Shown here piece after piece: positions 1 through 11,400 of a stretch of DNA of 64,000 nucleotides. This DNA comes from Oryzias latipes (lineage: Eukaryota; Chordata; Actinopteri; Beloniformes; Adrianichthyidae). The stretch lies in assembly GCF_002234675.1 (NCBI RefSeq), contig NC_019868.2:26612293-26676292 (forward strand), in the 5' to 3' direction. A program made the position numbers and the translations under genes. Under the pieces are notes generated by a model. The model was given only the letters and a program-made list of their open reading frames with translations. It was not told where the DNA came from and did no database searches. Every line of letters begins with the position of its first letter. Positions within the stretch are counted from its first letter, which is position 1.

Positions 1-123
1 ATTTGAACAAAGACTTTAAATCTTAGCCGACTGCTCGAGTCATTTAAATAGAGACCTGTGTGAACCGGCGGCTCAGTCAGGTCGGTTTATGACGACAGCG
101 TATCAAATTCCTGCACTACTTAC

Positions 124-690
124 CCTTTCAGAAGCATGAAGAGGATCTCTGGGTGCGTGGAGATGTATTCAACTGTGGGTGTGCGAGTGCCGATCTGGCG
201 CCTCACGATGTTGCTGAACAACTGAACCACATCCTTCTTTCCCTAGAGAAGAAAAAAGAGATGACGATCAGAGCAAAAAAACGGCAGTAAAGCCTTCCTG
301 GAGCCAGTGGAGAAAGCTCACCTCAAAGTCGATCTTCTGGAGGTTTGCTATGAGAGCGATCAGCAGGTTGGTGTTGTACAGCTCCTGTGCCAGCTGAGCC
401 ACGGCTTCGGTTTGGGGTTCCTTGTCGCCGGTTCCACATAACACCTCCTTCAGGGAAGCCAGGTTCTTGGAAGCTTCCTCTGCAATCTTGAAAGCCCACA
501 AGAACGGATTTATTCAGAAAAGGTGGCGCTGACATATTTTTTCACATGATGGAAGGAGAGAGGGATTCCTGACCTTTTCGCTCTTTTTGCCGTCCCCAGC
601 ATCCAGTTTTTCCAGGGCGGCGACATTCTCCTTCAACGTCCTCACTATTTCAGCGGGGCTCTTCTGAGACTTTCCGAAGGGAAAAGGCAT
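124..690 (-). CDS. cab39l1: CAB39/MO25-family scaffold protein, N-terminal part (runs off left edge)
   Basis: Three coding exons on the minus strand join in frame: 690-574 (ATG at 690), 486-322 and 242-124. Together they give about 134 residues beginning [16 protein letters not shown] and reaching the conserved LFMLLKG. Junctions are GT-AG, and the last exon ends after two bases of a codon, so the gene continues past position 1. Blocks such as [16 protein letters not shown] and [15 protein letters not shown] are hallmarks of MO25 (CAB39), the helical-repeat scaffold that with STRAD activates LKB1 and also activates STE20-type kinases in the cytoplasm. The full protein is normally about 340 aa. 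The N-terminus resembles CAB39 more than CAB39L, but many residues differ from both. I assign the third fish paralogue (cab39l1) only tentatively; the family call is firm. An acceptor at 711-712 leaves a 20-nt 5' UTR before the ATG, so transcription starts in an upstream noncoding exon. Confidence 0.9.
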
Positions 691-712
691 GACTGGGATC
701 GATCAAAGCACT

Positions 713-2345
713 GCAACACAAAAGATCACCTGTTCAACCGCGTCAGGAAAACACAGCAAATGCTCTCACATGAAGAGCAGCACACATCTACCAGTTAAAT
801 AAAGTTTTATTGAAAAACTCAATCAACCAACAATTTCACAAGTCACAAAACAACAGCAGCGCGGCTAAATTGTTCAACGCTAAGCAGTAATCCAGCTTAA
901 TGACCACAGGAGGCCTTGAAAAATGTGTAAAATGCATCTCAAAGGGTGGAACTGTTGCTCCCCTGGCAGCCCAAAAGCTGTTAGTCCAGCTGCCTCACCG
1001 AAATTCCTCTCTGATTCTCCAAACCGACCCCGATTCTTAACACCGAGACTACAGGCGAGACAACAGGCTCAGCAGTGCTTCTCATTGCCACATTTAAAGG
1101 AAGGAAACAAACGAAAACTAAGCTTTAATGAACTTAAATGCTATAAAAGTCAAGATTATGCTGGAACTAAGAATAAACATGCATCCAAAAAACAAAAGTT
1201 GATTAAAAAAAAACACTAATTTCACTGATAAAAGACAGTTGGTGATAAACTTCTAATGATAGAATATGGTTAAAATTCTGATTTGGTGAATAAAAATGAT
1301 TAATGAAGTAAAAAAAAGACATTTACTATTGGATATAAAGGGCTGGTTGTCGCTGCCAAAATACTTCAAATATTCAGTTTTGATTGACAATTTCATCATT
1401 TCACACATTTATATCAAATGTTGATTGTTATTACTTCTATTTCACATATTAGTTTCTGTGTGCTCTAAAAACCAGTTTACACTACAAATTTAATAAATGA
1501 ACACCAATAATACATGAATAGTTGTACAAAAAGAATTTGCATCTTATCAGAATTTTTTTTACTTAAAAAAAAGTTAAATATGCATTTGATAGATCAATTT
1601 GGCATTAAGTGAAGATTGATCCATTTTCTAAACCTATTTGATGCTAAATCTGACCAATTGTGCAAAAAAAACTGTTTTAGAAAAAAAATGGTAACAACCA
1701 TTTTTTTAAAGGGGGGGGGGGGTGAAAAGAAAAGAACAACATAACCTTGAAATAGTGCTTAAAAAAACGACAAAAAAGCACGCCAACTACACAGAGGGAA
1801 ATGAAACGACCAGAAGTTGTTTGTGTCACTTTCACTTTAGCTATAAAAACCACTGGGATGAGTGGAAAGGGGGCCCCTAAACACCCGTGTTCGTGGATGC
1901 ACTCACATTGGATCCGTCCGTGGCAACATCGCTTCTGAAGCTTTATAAAAAATGAAAATAAAATAAAAAAAATTTGAAGGACTAACATCCCAAATGTCAC
2001 GAATAAAAGTCGTCTACAGTCATTAGCGACATATGGTTAGCATTTAACCAGAAGCGTTAGCGCGAATGTAGCGATACTTTAATAAGTTCACGATGTTTTT
2101 TTTTTTATTCTTAATCGTTTTTTTATCTAAAAAAAAATAAAATATAAAACACTTAAAGTGTAGTTCAAACGTCAATTACTGCTCTTTAAATATCATTTCA
2201 AAGCTATCTGGAAAGTTAAGCTAGCTTATGACCTAGTTAGCAGCGGCGAGAAACGGGCAAACTAAATGACAGATCCCAGTTTGACGTTGAGGGCCACAGA
2301 AAGTACAGCCAACTAAAAAAGCTAGCTCACGCTCGTGACACTCAC
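713..2345 (-). other. First intron of the CAB39-like gene, no gene seen
   Basis: AT-rich sequence with A, T and G homopolymer runs, including a G-run near 1711-1722. Short open frames here lack family resemblance or splice context. Confidence 0.4.
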
Positions 2346-2346
2346 C

Positions 2347-2560
2347 GAATAGAGACCAGCTCGGAAGTGAACGAAGCCTTGGTAGTTGTTCGAGGTTAGT
2401 TAGCAGAGTAGCAAGTTTTTCTCCACTTTCTTGATTCAGCGTAACGTTACTGTAAAAAGTATGTAACGTTATCGGAGACCGGTCCGACATTAACTAACTA
2501 ATGGTAACCATAGCGATTATATCCCGTTTTATTTGTAGTTGGGCTTTTTTTTTTTTTACA
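2347..2560 (-). promoter_or_regulatory. Probable promoter and noncoding first exon of the CAB39-like gene
   Basis: Read on the minus strand, a good donor (TATTCG|GTGAGT) sits at 2346/2345. It would splice to the acceptor at 711-712 just before the CAB39-like start codon, giving an intron of about 1.6 kb. Sequence upstream, toward 2560, is richer in CpG than its surroundings. The transcription start cannot be fixed from sequence. Inference from the donor and from the need for a 5' noncoding exon. Confidence 0.45.
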
Positions 2561-3829
2561 CTTGACGCTTCAGTAAGCTGCCTGGTTTAGCAGAAAGAGT
2601 TACTATGCTAGCTCGTCGGACAACTTCATTTCCCTGTTCTTCTCTTTTTCTATCGATACACCCGTCCTCTCATCCAGGGGACGCTGGGCGGGCATGTTAT
2701 GCCGGACTGATTGATTGACAGCGGATTCAGCCAATTGCGTCAAACAGAACATAAAAAACCGGGAACGCCCTCTGTGGATTTGGTGCGCATGTTTTTAGAC
2801 TTTACCTTTTTTCGTGTGGGTGGAAACTCACAAAGCCGCCGTCATGGACCTAAAACGGACTGCCCCGCAGCACAAATCAAACAAATATTGAAAAGTGAAG
2901 AAATACACGAGCGACTGGATCATGAATTAGAAATTAAACATTAAAAGAAGAAGAATATTACATGTTGATTATGATTATTGTTGCTACTTTTGTTATGTCA
3001 GAATTCTAAGAATTATTATAAAAGTGAAATAAAGACCTAATTCTGCCCCAAATAGGGACATTTATTTTTTTTAAATGACATGAAACTAAGAAAATATAAT
3101 GTTTCCTTCATGCAAATCAACTAAACATAATTGACTAATGTGCAAAGCATCAAATGGAACAAAACTACGGATGCATTTAGCAAAGAAACTTGTGTTGGTT
3201 TGCAGAAAACATTTTTCCATCACTTTCAAGACAGCCAGAGAGGAAGTGGATAAAATAAAGTTTAACCGGAACCTTAAAAGAACCCATGTGCTCTAGCATT
3301 GGCTACAACTATTTTCTATTTTGTTGTTGTTTTTTTGTTATACAAATAGATATGGTTGTTTAGGGCTAAAATGACCCATTTGTTTTCAACTAATGGACTT
3401 AAATCACAAAATAGACCTCAATATTTTAATTCTCTTTGCCTCTATTTTTGTGTTTAAGATTCGTCAATAAAATCTAAAAGAAATAGACTACTACGTTGTT
3501 TTGTTGGGTTTTTTTTAAAAAAAAATACTGAATCATTTTTTTTATTTTAACTTTTATTTTTTGCCCAGAATTTATGTTGGCAGACTAAAGTTTTATAATT
3601 GCTTCCCATCCATTCTTCTTTGCTCATTCAGAAGTGGGTTTGCAGAGGCAGCAGTCTAAGCAAAGATGCCAAGAATTTCCTTTCAATTTCAAATTTCAAA
3701 TGCTCAAGACACCAATGATATTTGGCTTATCATTGCAGTGAAATGTGATGTCATTTAAGATTTTCTGAAGAAGGAAAAAAAAAAACATTGCATAACGCCT
3801 TTGTCAGGGCGGCTTTTATTGTGAAGGCC
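2561..3829. other. Divergent intergenic spacer between the CAB39-like gene and phf6
   Basis: About 1.3 kb between divergently transcribed genes. It is AT-rich with several T and A runs (for example 3504-3560). No open frame, RNA gene or recognisable repeat stood out. Confidence 0.4.
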
Positions 3830-3987
3830 TTTGCCGGAAGTGATGCCATGTCTCCGAGCGGCTAGCTTACCGATCGTAGCTACAGAACACAATCACTTCT
3901 GAAGGACGGAAAGAGAAACGTAGTCGTTGTCCGGAACAGTTTTCTTCCTTTTGTGTCTTTTTTAGCGCCACAAGGTTGAGCTAGCAG
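3830..3987 (+). promoter_or_regulatory. phf6: phf6 promoter and noncoding first exon
   Basis: A CpG-rich patch begins with an ETS-type site, GCCGGAAGTGATG, near 3832-3844. It ends at a strong donor, CTAGCAG|GTAAGA, at 3987/3988. Vertebrate phf6 has an untranslated first exon, and the next acceptor (5441-5444) lies 31 nt before the start codon, so this is the natural partner exon. The exact start site is unknown. Confidence 0.55.
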
Positions 3988-5475
3988 GTAAGAAGCGAGG
4001 CACGCGCTCGTGTAGGGACACTAGCGGAGCGGGTTAGTGGCCTGTAGTCCGATCCAGGCCGTCTTTTTTCTTCTGTCGTAGAAGAAGCCAAGCGGCTCTG
4101 TTTCCCCACAGAGCTAACTCGCGTATGGCGCTCTTTGCTTCGAAACGGTTTGCAAGACCCGCGCCTGTCACGATAATTCCCCGCACTTAAAGGGAAATAA
4201 TCGCAGCTCGGGGGCTTAAATTTGGCAGCCAGAAGCAACATCCTCCGTGGGGCTTTTTTTATTCTTCATTTTCCAACACCACGATGAGGCCTTAGGAGAA
4301 GATTCGGGGCTTAGAGATGCTCGTTTTGAGAGCAGTTTTCAGCCAAAGAGTAGTTTGGTGGAGAAAGTGACGCGCACACCCCCTTTAATTCAAAACTTTG
4401 ACGGGGAAAGGCGTCAGTTCGTCCTTTTCACAAACCAAACTTGAGGCAGATATTTGTGGCGATGGGCTGTAAAAGAGAGCCCCCCCCCCCCCTTTAGTAG
4501 GTTTGAATGTGTAGTTTTTTTTATCATTATTATTATTGTAGTTGTATGGGGCAGCATCGCGTATTTTACGCACGCCGAGGCGCTGCAGTGAAATCCTGGC
4601 CCTGCTATCCGTGCTAAACGGCTCTCAGCGAAAATACGTCGCAGCACACAGCGATTGTGCTTCTATTTTATGTTATTTTTGAACAAAAGCATCCACTTTC
4701 ACTGTCTGGACAAGCAAGGATCGAGCTAATCTGCAATAGATCCTCATGATCCAAAATAAACCTGGCTGGGAGGGTTATGGGGGAGGGATTGTCTGCGCAT
4801 TTTTGCAGGTTTCTGCTGCTCATCATCTTCTATAAATGCTTATGTTTCGCTGATTTTAGAGCACAGATTTGATCTGATTTCCATTTGTGCGCATATTTAA
4901 GGAGCAAAAGCAGTTGTTTTTTTTTGGGAGGGGGGCTCACTTTTGTCCTGGTGAAGCTGTCCCTGCACCAGGAAAATGAGGCACATCATTCCAAATGAGC
5001 AGAGAGGCTTGTTTCCCCCCCCTCAAGTGTATTCATTAGCAGCTAAAGATTAGAACAAAAACAAGTAAATGTTGACATGGGACGGGAGCATTTGAAATGA
5101 ATCCATAAACCCAACAAGAAGAGATTCAGCTGTGAACATTTGGAGTAAAAGCTGGACGTGTGGGACTCTTGTAAAGAGTTGTAGACAGAGCTGCTTTCTG
5201 AGAACTTTCCCAACTGGAGTTTGAAAATATTCAGAGTTGGCTGTCGTTCTTTGGATTTATAATAGCTTAAAAATTACTTCTTTGCTGTTCTCCCAGGAAA
5301 AGACTGACTTCAATTAGCTATTTTTCTGTAGATAAACTGTCGAGTCGATGAAACTTTTCGATTTGTGTGTAACCTGGATTAAAATTCACACCAGTGGGAC
5401 TCGGTGATTCTTAACTAAATGTGTATTTTTCTGTTTTTACGCAGACTGAGAGCGCAGGCAGGAGAGCCTTTGGTC

Positions 5476-8400
5476 ATGTCCGGGCAGAAGAAAGGCGTTG
5501 TGACGCGGCAACAGAAGTGTGCCTTCTGCAGAGCCAACCGGGACAAGGAGTGCGGCCAGCTCCTGGTGTCCGACAGCCAGAAGGTGGCAGCCCACCACAA
5601 GTGCATGGTGAGGAATACCGGCCCTTTCTCTCTGCACGCTTCCCTCGTGCACGATTGCATGCAGCCTTTGCTCCACAAGCACCAAAAACCTCTTTTTAGG
5701 TTTTATTTATGACTGAATTCTGTATTCCATGTGGAGGAAACATGATTTATAGCGATCCATCACAGCCCGGCAGGACTCAACTAAAGGTCAAGGTCATCAC
5801 AACATTGAAAAAAAACGCTTTTAATGAAGTTGAAAATGTCAAATTTTGTTTGGAATGCCGCAATTCTTAGTTTTACACCATTGAACTGAATCGGGGGCAA
5901 TCTTTGCATCCCTACTGCATATGTTTAGGTTGAAAGTGTGGCAGGGCTCGACGTAGCCATTTGTCCGCTGGCCCAGTCCAGCTCGCTCGAGCAGTACGGA
6001 CCACAAGACTTTATTTTTCACTTGTCCGCTCGGGCCACTAAACTATCTAACGGTTGATATATTTTTCACCTTTTTCAATAAAGTATATTGTGCGAAAACG
6101 TGTAGATTTACCTCGTCTTCATGGCTTTGAAAGTTTGATGTCCGCCATGATTGTTTTGGTCACGTGGTGCGCACCGTGCGCAACAGCGAACAGTGTTCAC
6201 TCTCCGCATCCGTCGGAGCAACTTAATGGCGCGAAAATAGAAATGGAAGGAGTGGATGGGGAGGCTACTGAAGATGCTGAAGAGAGACTGAAGCATGTCA
6301 GAGATGTGGAAGACATGGCAGGAATAGATAGGAATATGTTAGATGGAGTAATGGGTGGAATTAGTAGTATGGACAGCAAGATGTTTAATGAATGCATTGA
6401 AGATGAAACTGTGCACTAAGCTTTAAGCTGAACGTCACAGAATCAAAGGCAACTCCAAATACCTGAATCTCAGACTCAAATGCAGTATAATGTCAAAGTA
6501 CACTGTAAGCAGTAAGTATTTCTAGTCAAAAGCCGAATGATCTCAGTCATTTAATTTTATTTAATCTTTCAATTATTTAATTATAATTAAGTAACTAAAA
6601 AGTAAATGTAACTTTGCAACTTTAAACAAGTAACTCTGCCAATATGAACAACATAACAGTTATTAAGGATCTAAAAAGTAACTGTAACTTTGCAACAGTA
6701 ACAAAAAGCAGAACTTCAAGGCAGCCGGAGCAAAAAAGTCAATAAAACTTCTTAACTATTGATTAGGAACAAATGTGAAATAGCAGTGATTAGAAGCAGC
6801 ATGAAAACTTCTTAACTAGTGTTAACTACTACACTGCAGTGCTCTCTTCAAAAAACCTGAAACAGACTAGAGCAGATTTAAGTTTGATATGCTCCATTTT
6901 CAATCATTGATAAGTGTATTGCACCATATTAAAATTTGCCGGGGGGACATGCCCCCGGACCCCCCTAAAGTTAGGGGTGCTTGCGGCGTCCGTCGCCTGG
7001 GTGCCGCCTGCGGGCGGCGGGTCGCCCTGTGCGCGGTGTCGGGCCGGTGTGGGCCCTACGGGCCAGTGCAAATTTCTGGGCTATGTCAACCCCTGGTGAG
7101 TTAAATTGAATATGTTCAATATTCTTTTATTACAGCAGACTTTCCATCATTGTTACTTGCTTAATAGCATATTAAATACAGGATTTTTCTGATTTGTTGT
7201 TGTTGTTTTGTTAGACACAAATCGTAAATCGAACCAAAACGGCACAAAATTCAGGTTTGAACGGAATCGCGGGGAAGATAAATACTTTCATCCCTAATCT
7301 TTGTGCGTTTGTTTGGTTTTTGTGCAGCTTTTTTCATCAGCTCTGGTCACGTCGCACGCAGACGGCGACACCATCGGAGGCTTTTCCATCGAGGACGTAA
7401 AAAAAGAGATCAAAAGGGGAAATAAATTGGTGAGTTTGCCGTTACCTGTTTCTTATCCACACCCGTGTTTGATGTCATTTTCTTTCAGTAAGTGATACCT
7501 GTTGATCGGATAGCATCTCTAGTGTTTTTCCTGTGAAGAGTTTGTATTGAAACGTCCATGAAATGCAGTGAAACATTCACTGAGGTCGAAACTGGTGTCT
7601 TGTTTTATGCTTTCAGTGTTGATTCATTTTGTTTTGCTTATCTGGATGCATCTGTAAGAAGTTAACCAAAAAAAAAAATCCCTAGATTTTAATTAGAAAT
7701 AGACCAAAAAAAAGTCAAATGATGAACATAAATGTTATAGACCAAAAGATTAGTGAGCATTTCTTCATTTTTCACTTTTAGTACCTGGGAAAAAAACAAA
7801 TTTGTGTGTTACTTTTCCCAATCTTTCATGTTTAAAGTTACTTTTTAAATTTCTTCTACCAGTGAAGCCTCAATTAAAAAAAAACTTTTTATTTACTTTT
7901 TCTAGATAAACATTAATCCAAATCTTTCATGTTATGCTTTATATCCTTACTATGTATTTAAGTTATAACTTCATTTAGTTACATTTAGACAAGAGTGAAC
8001 TTAAAAGTTCAAGTTACAATAAAATACTTGTGTATTGTAGCATTAATATAATTACTGTTGGTGTGATCAGAGATATTTGCTTCACCTACAATGGTTATGT
8101 TTTATTTCTATCTTCTTGATTGATTGATTGGATTTTAGCAATAAAAATACAAAAACAAGGAAAAAAGCAATAAAAGAAAATACAGAAATATCAAATCTAT
8201 TTAAGATCTTCACTCATAACTTGATTCAAAAACAAATAAAATAAAACGTTTCTATCTTCTCTGCATTATAATGACCCACATGCATTTATGCACACAACAC
8301 ATTAATTCAGTTTTTCTCTCTAGAGTAAGTAAAATGTAGAAATGGCATTTTTAGGGCTTTTTTTTTTCATAAAATGAACACTTTTTAAGGCTGCGCTCGA

Positions 8401-11400
8401 TGATAATGACGTTTTTTTCTCTTTAAATCCATCATTAAATGAAATCACGAGTGGAAGCTTTTCTATAAAAGTGCTTCTGCTTTTATTTCCCCCGTGTCCT
8501 CTCCCTCCGTCAGATGTGTTCTTCGTGTCACCGACCGGGCGCGACCATCGGCTGCGACGTCAAAACGTGCAGAAGGACGTATCACTACTATTGCGCCGTG
8601 AAGGACAAAGCCCAGGTCAAGGAGAATCCCTCCCAGGGGATTTACCTGTAAGGAAAACATGTGATCTGCTGAAAAACCTGCAGGTTTTTCCTGAACCTGT
8701 TCATAAATGAAGCTTCTGGGTTCTTTCGTCTGTTTAGTGTTTACTGTCGCAAACATCGCGATGCTGCTCTGGACGACGTTGAAGGTGAGACGCCTTGTTT
8801 CTGTGCAGCTGCCTTCCACCTTTTACTAACTAAAATAACCGAGTTAACTAGTTTGATTTTTAAATATTGGACTAAATTTAGAATTTAAAGTCCCTCTTTG
8901 ATCGTTTAATTATTGCGTTTTTCTGGGACATAGTTGCTGCAGAGCAGCAGGAGTTCATCAGAAATGTGCCTCTTGGGTTGTGGGGGCAGAGTAGTCCTTC
9001 CTCCACTTCCCATCATCCATCTATTTCTGCTAGCTTACAGCTGCTCACATTCCCAACCTAACAACAAAAATGGCGAGCAGTATTGGAGCCATCCAGCTTT
9101 ACAGTTTTGAGGCAGATTCCAGCTGATCCAAATTCAAATGTTCTGCATCACAAATGTGCTTTTTTTTCCCAACATCATATTTTTTTTTCCGTCTGCTCCT
9201 GATTTCCAATTATTTGAACACAGAAATGCTCTGAAATGCACGTTTAAGCATCTTTATAAATGTCCCTCTCTATCAGAAAAATACGGTGGCTGAGAGGTGC
9301 AAGACACGTTTAAGATGCAACAACAAATCCCAGTACAAACACTGAAACACAACAGCAAATCACGGAGCACTTTACAGAGTCCTGAAACACGGTTGCAAAT
9401 TACCAAATACCGAAAAACAGAAACAATCCCGCTACAAATCCAGAAACGCAACAAAGAAAGCGGCTTCTAACAGAAAGGGACGCAATATAAAACCAATCGT
9501 ATATGATTTTTTTTTAAGTTACTTATTACTGTTTTTTTTTTTTATGTGGACATTATAAATATATGAAACAGTCCAAGAGCATTTTTTTAAGTGTATTAAT
9601 ACAGTAAAAAATGACCACAGTGGGTTTAGCGAGGTAAAGTTTTTGCATTGTGTCCGGTATGAAGGGTATTCTTCCCTTTCCTTTAGCAGCTGCTCGCTTT
9701 GCTTCATTTGTTTCTCCGTCTTCTGCTGTCGTGTTTTACCAGCCTGTTGTGTTTCGGCATTTGTTTATTGGTACTAGGTTTTGTTGTTGTTGTAACTTAA
9801 ATGGAGACGTGTCTTGCACCACTCGGCCACCTTAGAAACAAGGACTTGTTAAAAACGTCAAAGATTTCCATCGAGTGGGTCTTTAAATATTGGGAAGATC
9901 CTGCAGCAACGGGTCCGACTCTCAAACTGTTGGTTTCCTCTTCAGACGAAGAAGAAGGAGACGTGGCCAACGACTCGGACTCCTCGCCTCCACAAAGCCG
10001 AGGCAGAGGGAGGTTGGAGAAGGCCCGGGCCAAGGTCGGATCTCGTGGCCAGTCGGAAGAAAGTCGCTCCGCCTCCTCGCAGGCTGCAGATGAGGACGGC
10101 TCCTCGCATGTAAGAGAACGCCGTTTGAGTTCCTTTCGCCGTGCCAGAGTCTCGTCTGTTGACGTCTGAATGGCGTTTCAGCGGGACAGGTCCCCTCTCC
10201 GAAGCAGCCCGGCGGACAGCGGCCAGCGCTGCGGGTTCTGCCACGCCGGCGAGGAGGAGAACGAAACCAGAGGCCTGCTGCACACCGACAACTCCAAGAA
10301 AGTGGCCGCGCACTACAAGTGCATGGTGGGACGTTTAGCCCGAACGTTTCTCCCAATGCCGCCGGCTGTTATTTTCCGGTAACCTGCCGTTTCTTCCAGC
10401 TCTTTTCTTCTGGGACGGTGCAGCTGACCACAACATCACGAGCCGAATTCGGTAACTTCGACGTGAAAACGGTCATCCAGGAAATCAAAAGGGGCAAAAG
10501 AATGGTGAGGAGGACGCCGCCGCGTCAGACGAGCGGGCGTTCGGCCTGCGTTGACCTTCCCGCTCTCTGTTTCCAGAAGTGCACGTTGTGCGGTCAGTTG
10601 GGCGCCACCATTGGCTGTGAAATCAAGGCGTGTGTGAAGACCTACCACTATCACTGCGGCCTACAGGACAAAGCCAAGTACATCGAGAACATGGCCCGCG
10701 GCATCTACAAGTGAGCACCTGTCCAGAGTAAAAACCCCATTTTTTACTTGAAGGAAGAGGTGTAGCGTTCCTTTGCTGAATCCCGCTTCGCTTTATCCCG
10801 TGCAAATTTGCATTTTTTTAAACATTTTTTAATAAGTAAATTGTGTTCTGCATCCTGATTGGCTGTTGACTTTGTCAATCAGTCATGTCTGCTGTGCAGA
10901 ATGTGCTCAGTTTGCCGAAGTCGCATAAATCTTCCATCGGAGTCGGATCTTTGATTCAGTTTAATAAAACTTGACTTATTTTTCAACGAAGTTTTGTACT
11001 TTGAGAGTTTAAACAAGAGAGAAAAATGTGAAAAAGGTTCCCGTCTTTCTGAGAAAGGTGTATAAAGTGTGTAGTGAGGAGTTTTACCGCCTTAAAACAT
11101 CTATTATTATCATTATTAACCTTTATTTAACCAGGTAAGCTCTCATTTGGTAAGGGTGACCTGGCCAAGACGTCATCAGCACACGCCACAAAACAGGATA
11201 AAATAGAACAAAACAATTGGAATAAATAAGATGCTATGAAATAGTCGTACAGTATGACGGTGTTAAAGTGCAGGAGATGCAAGCTGCACTAGTGGACAGT
11301 AACAAAAACACTGACGGATGGACTCTCTTTCTCTGTTACACAGGAGCAAAAAAAATCAAAGTGAAGCAAGTTTGGACAATTTTAGTTCTATCTATGATCT

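Noticed and set aside
6054-6419. 121-codon frame with acidic C-terminus in phf6 intron 2
   Set aside because: No recognised family and it lies within repeat-like sequence; not reported as a gene.
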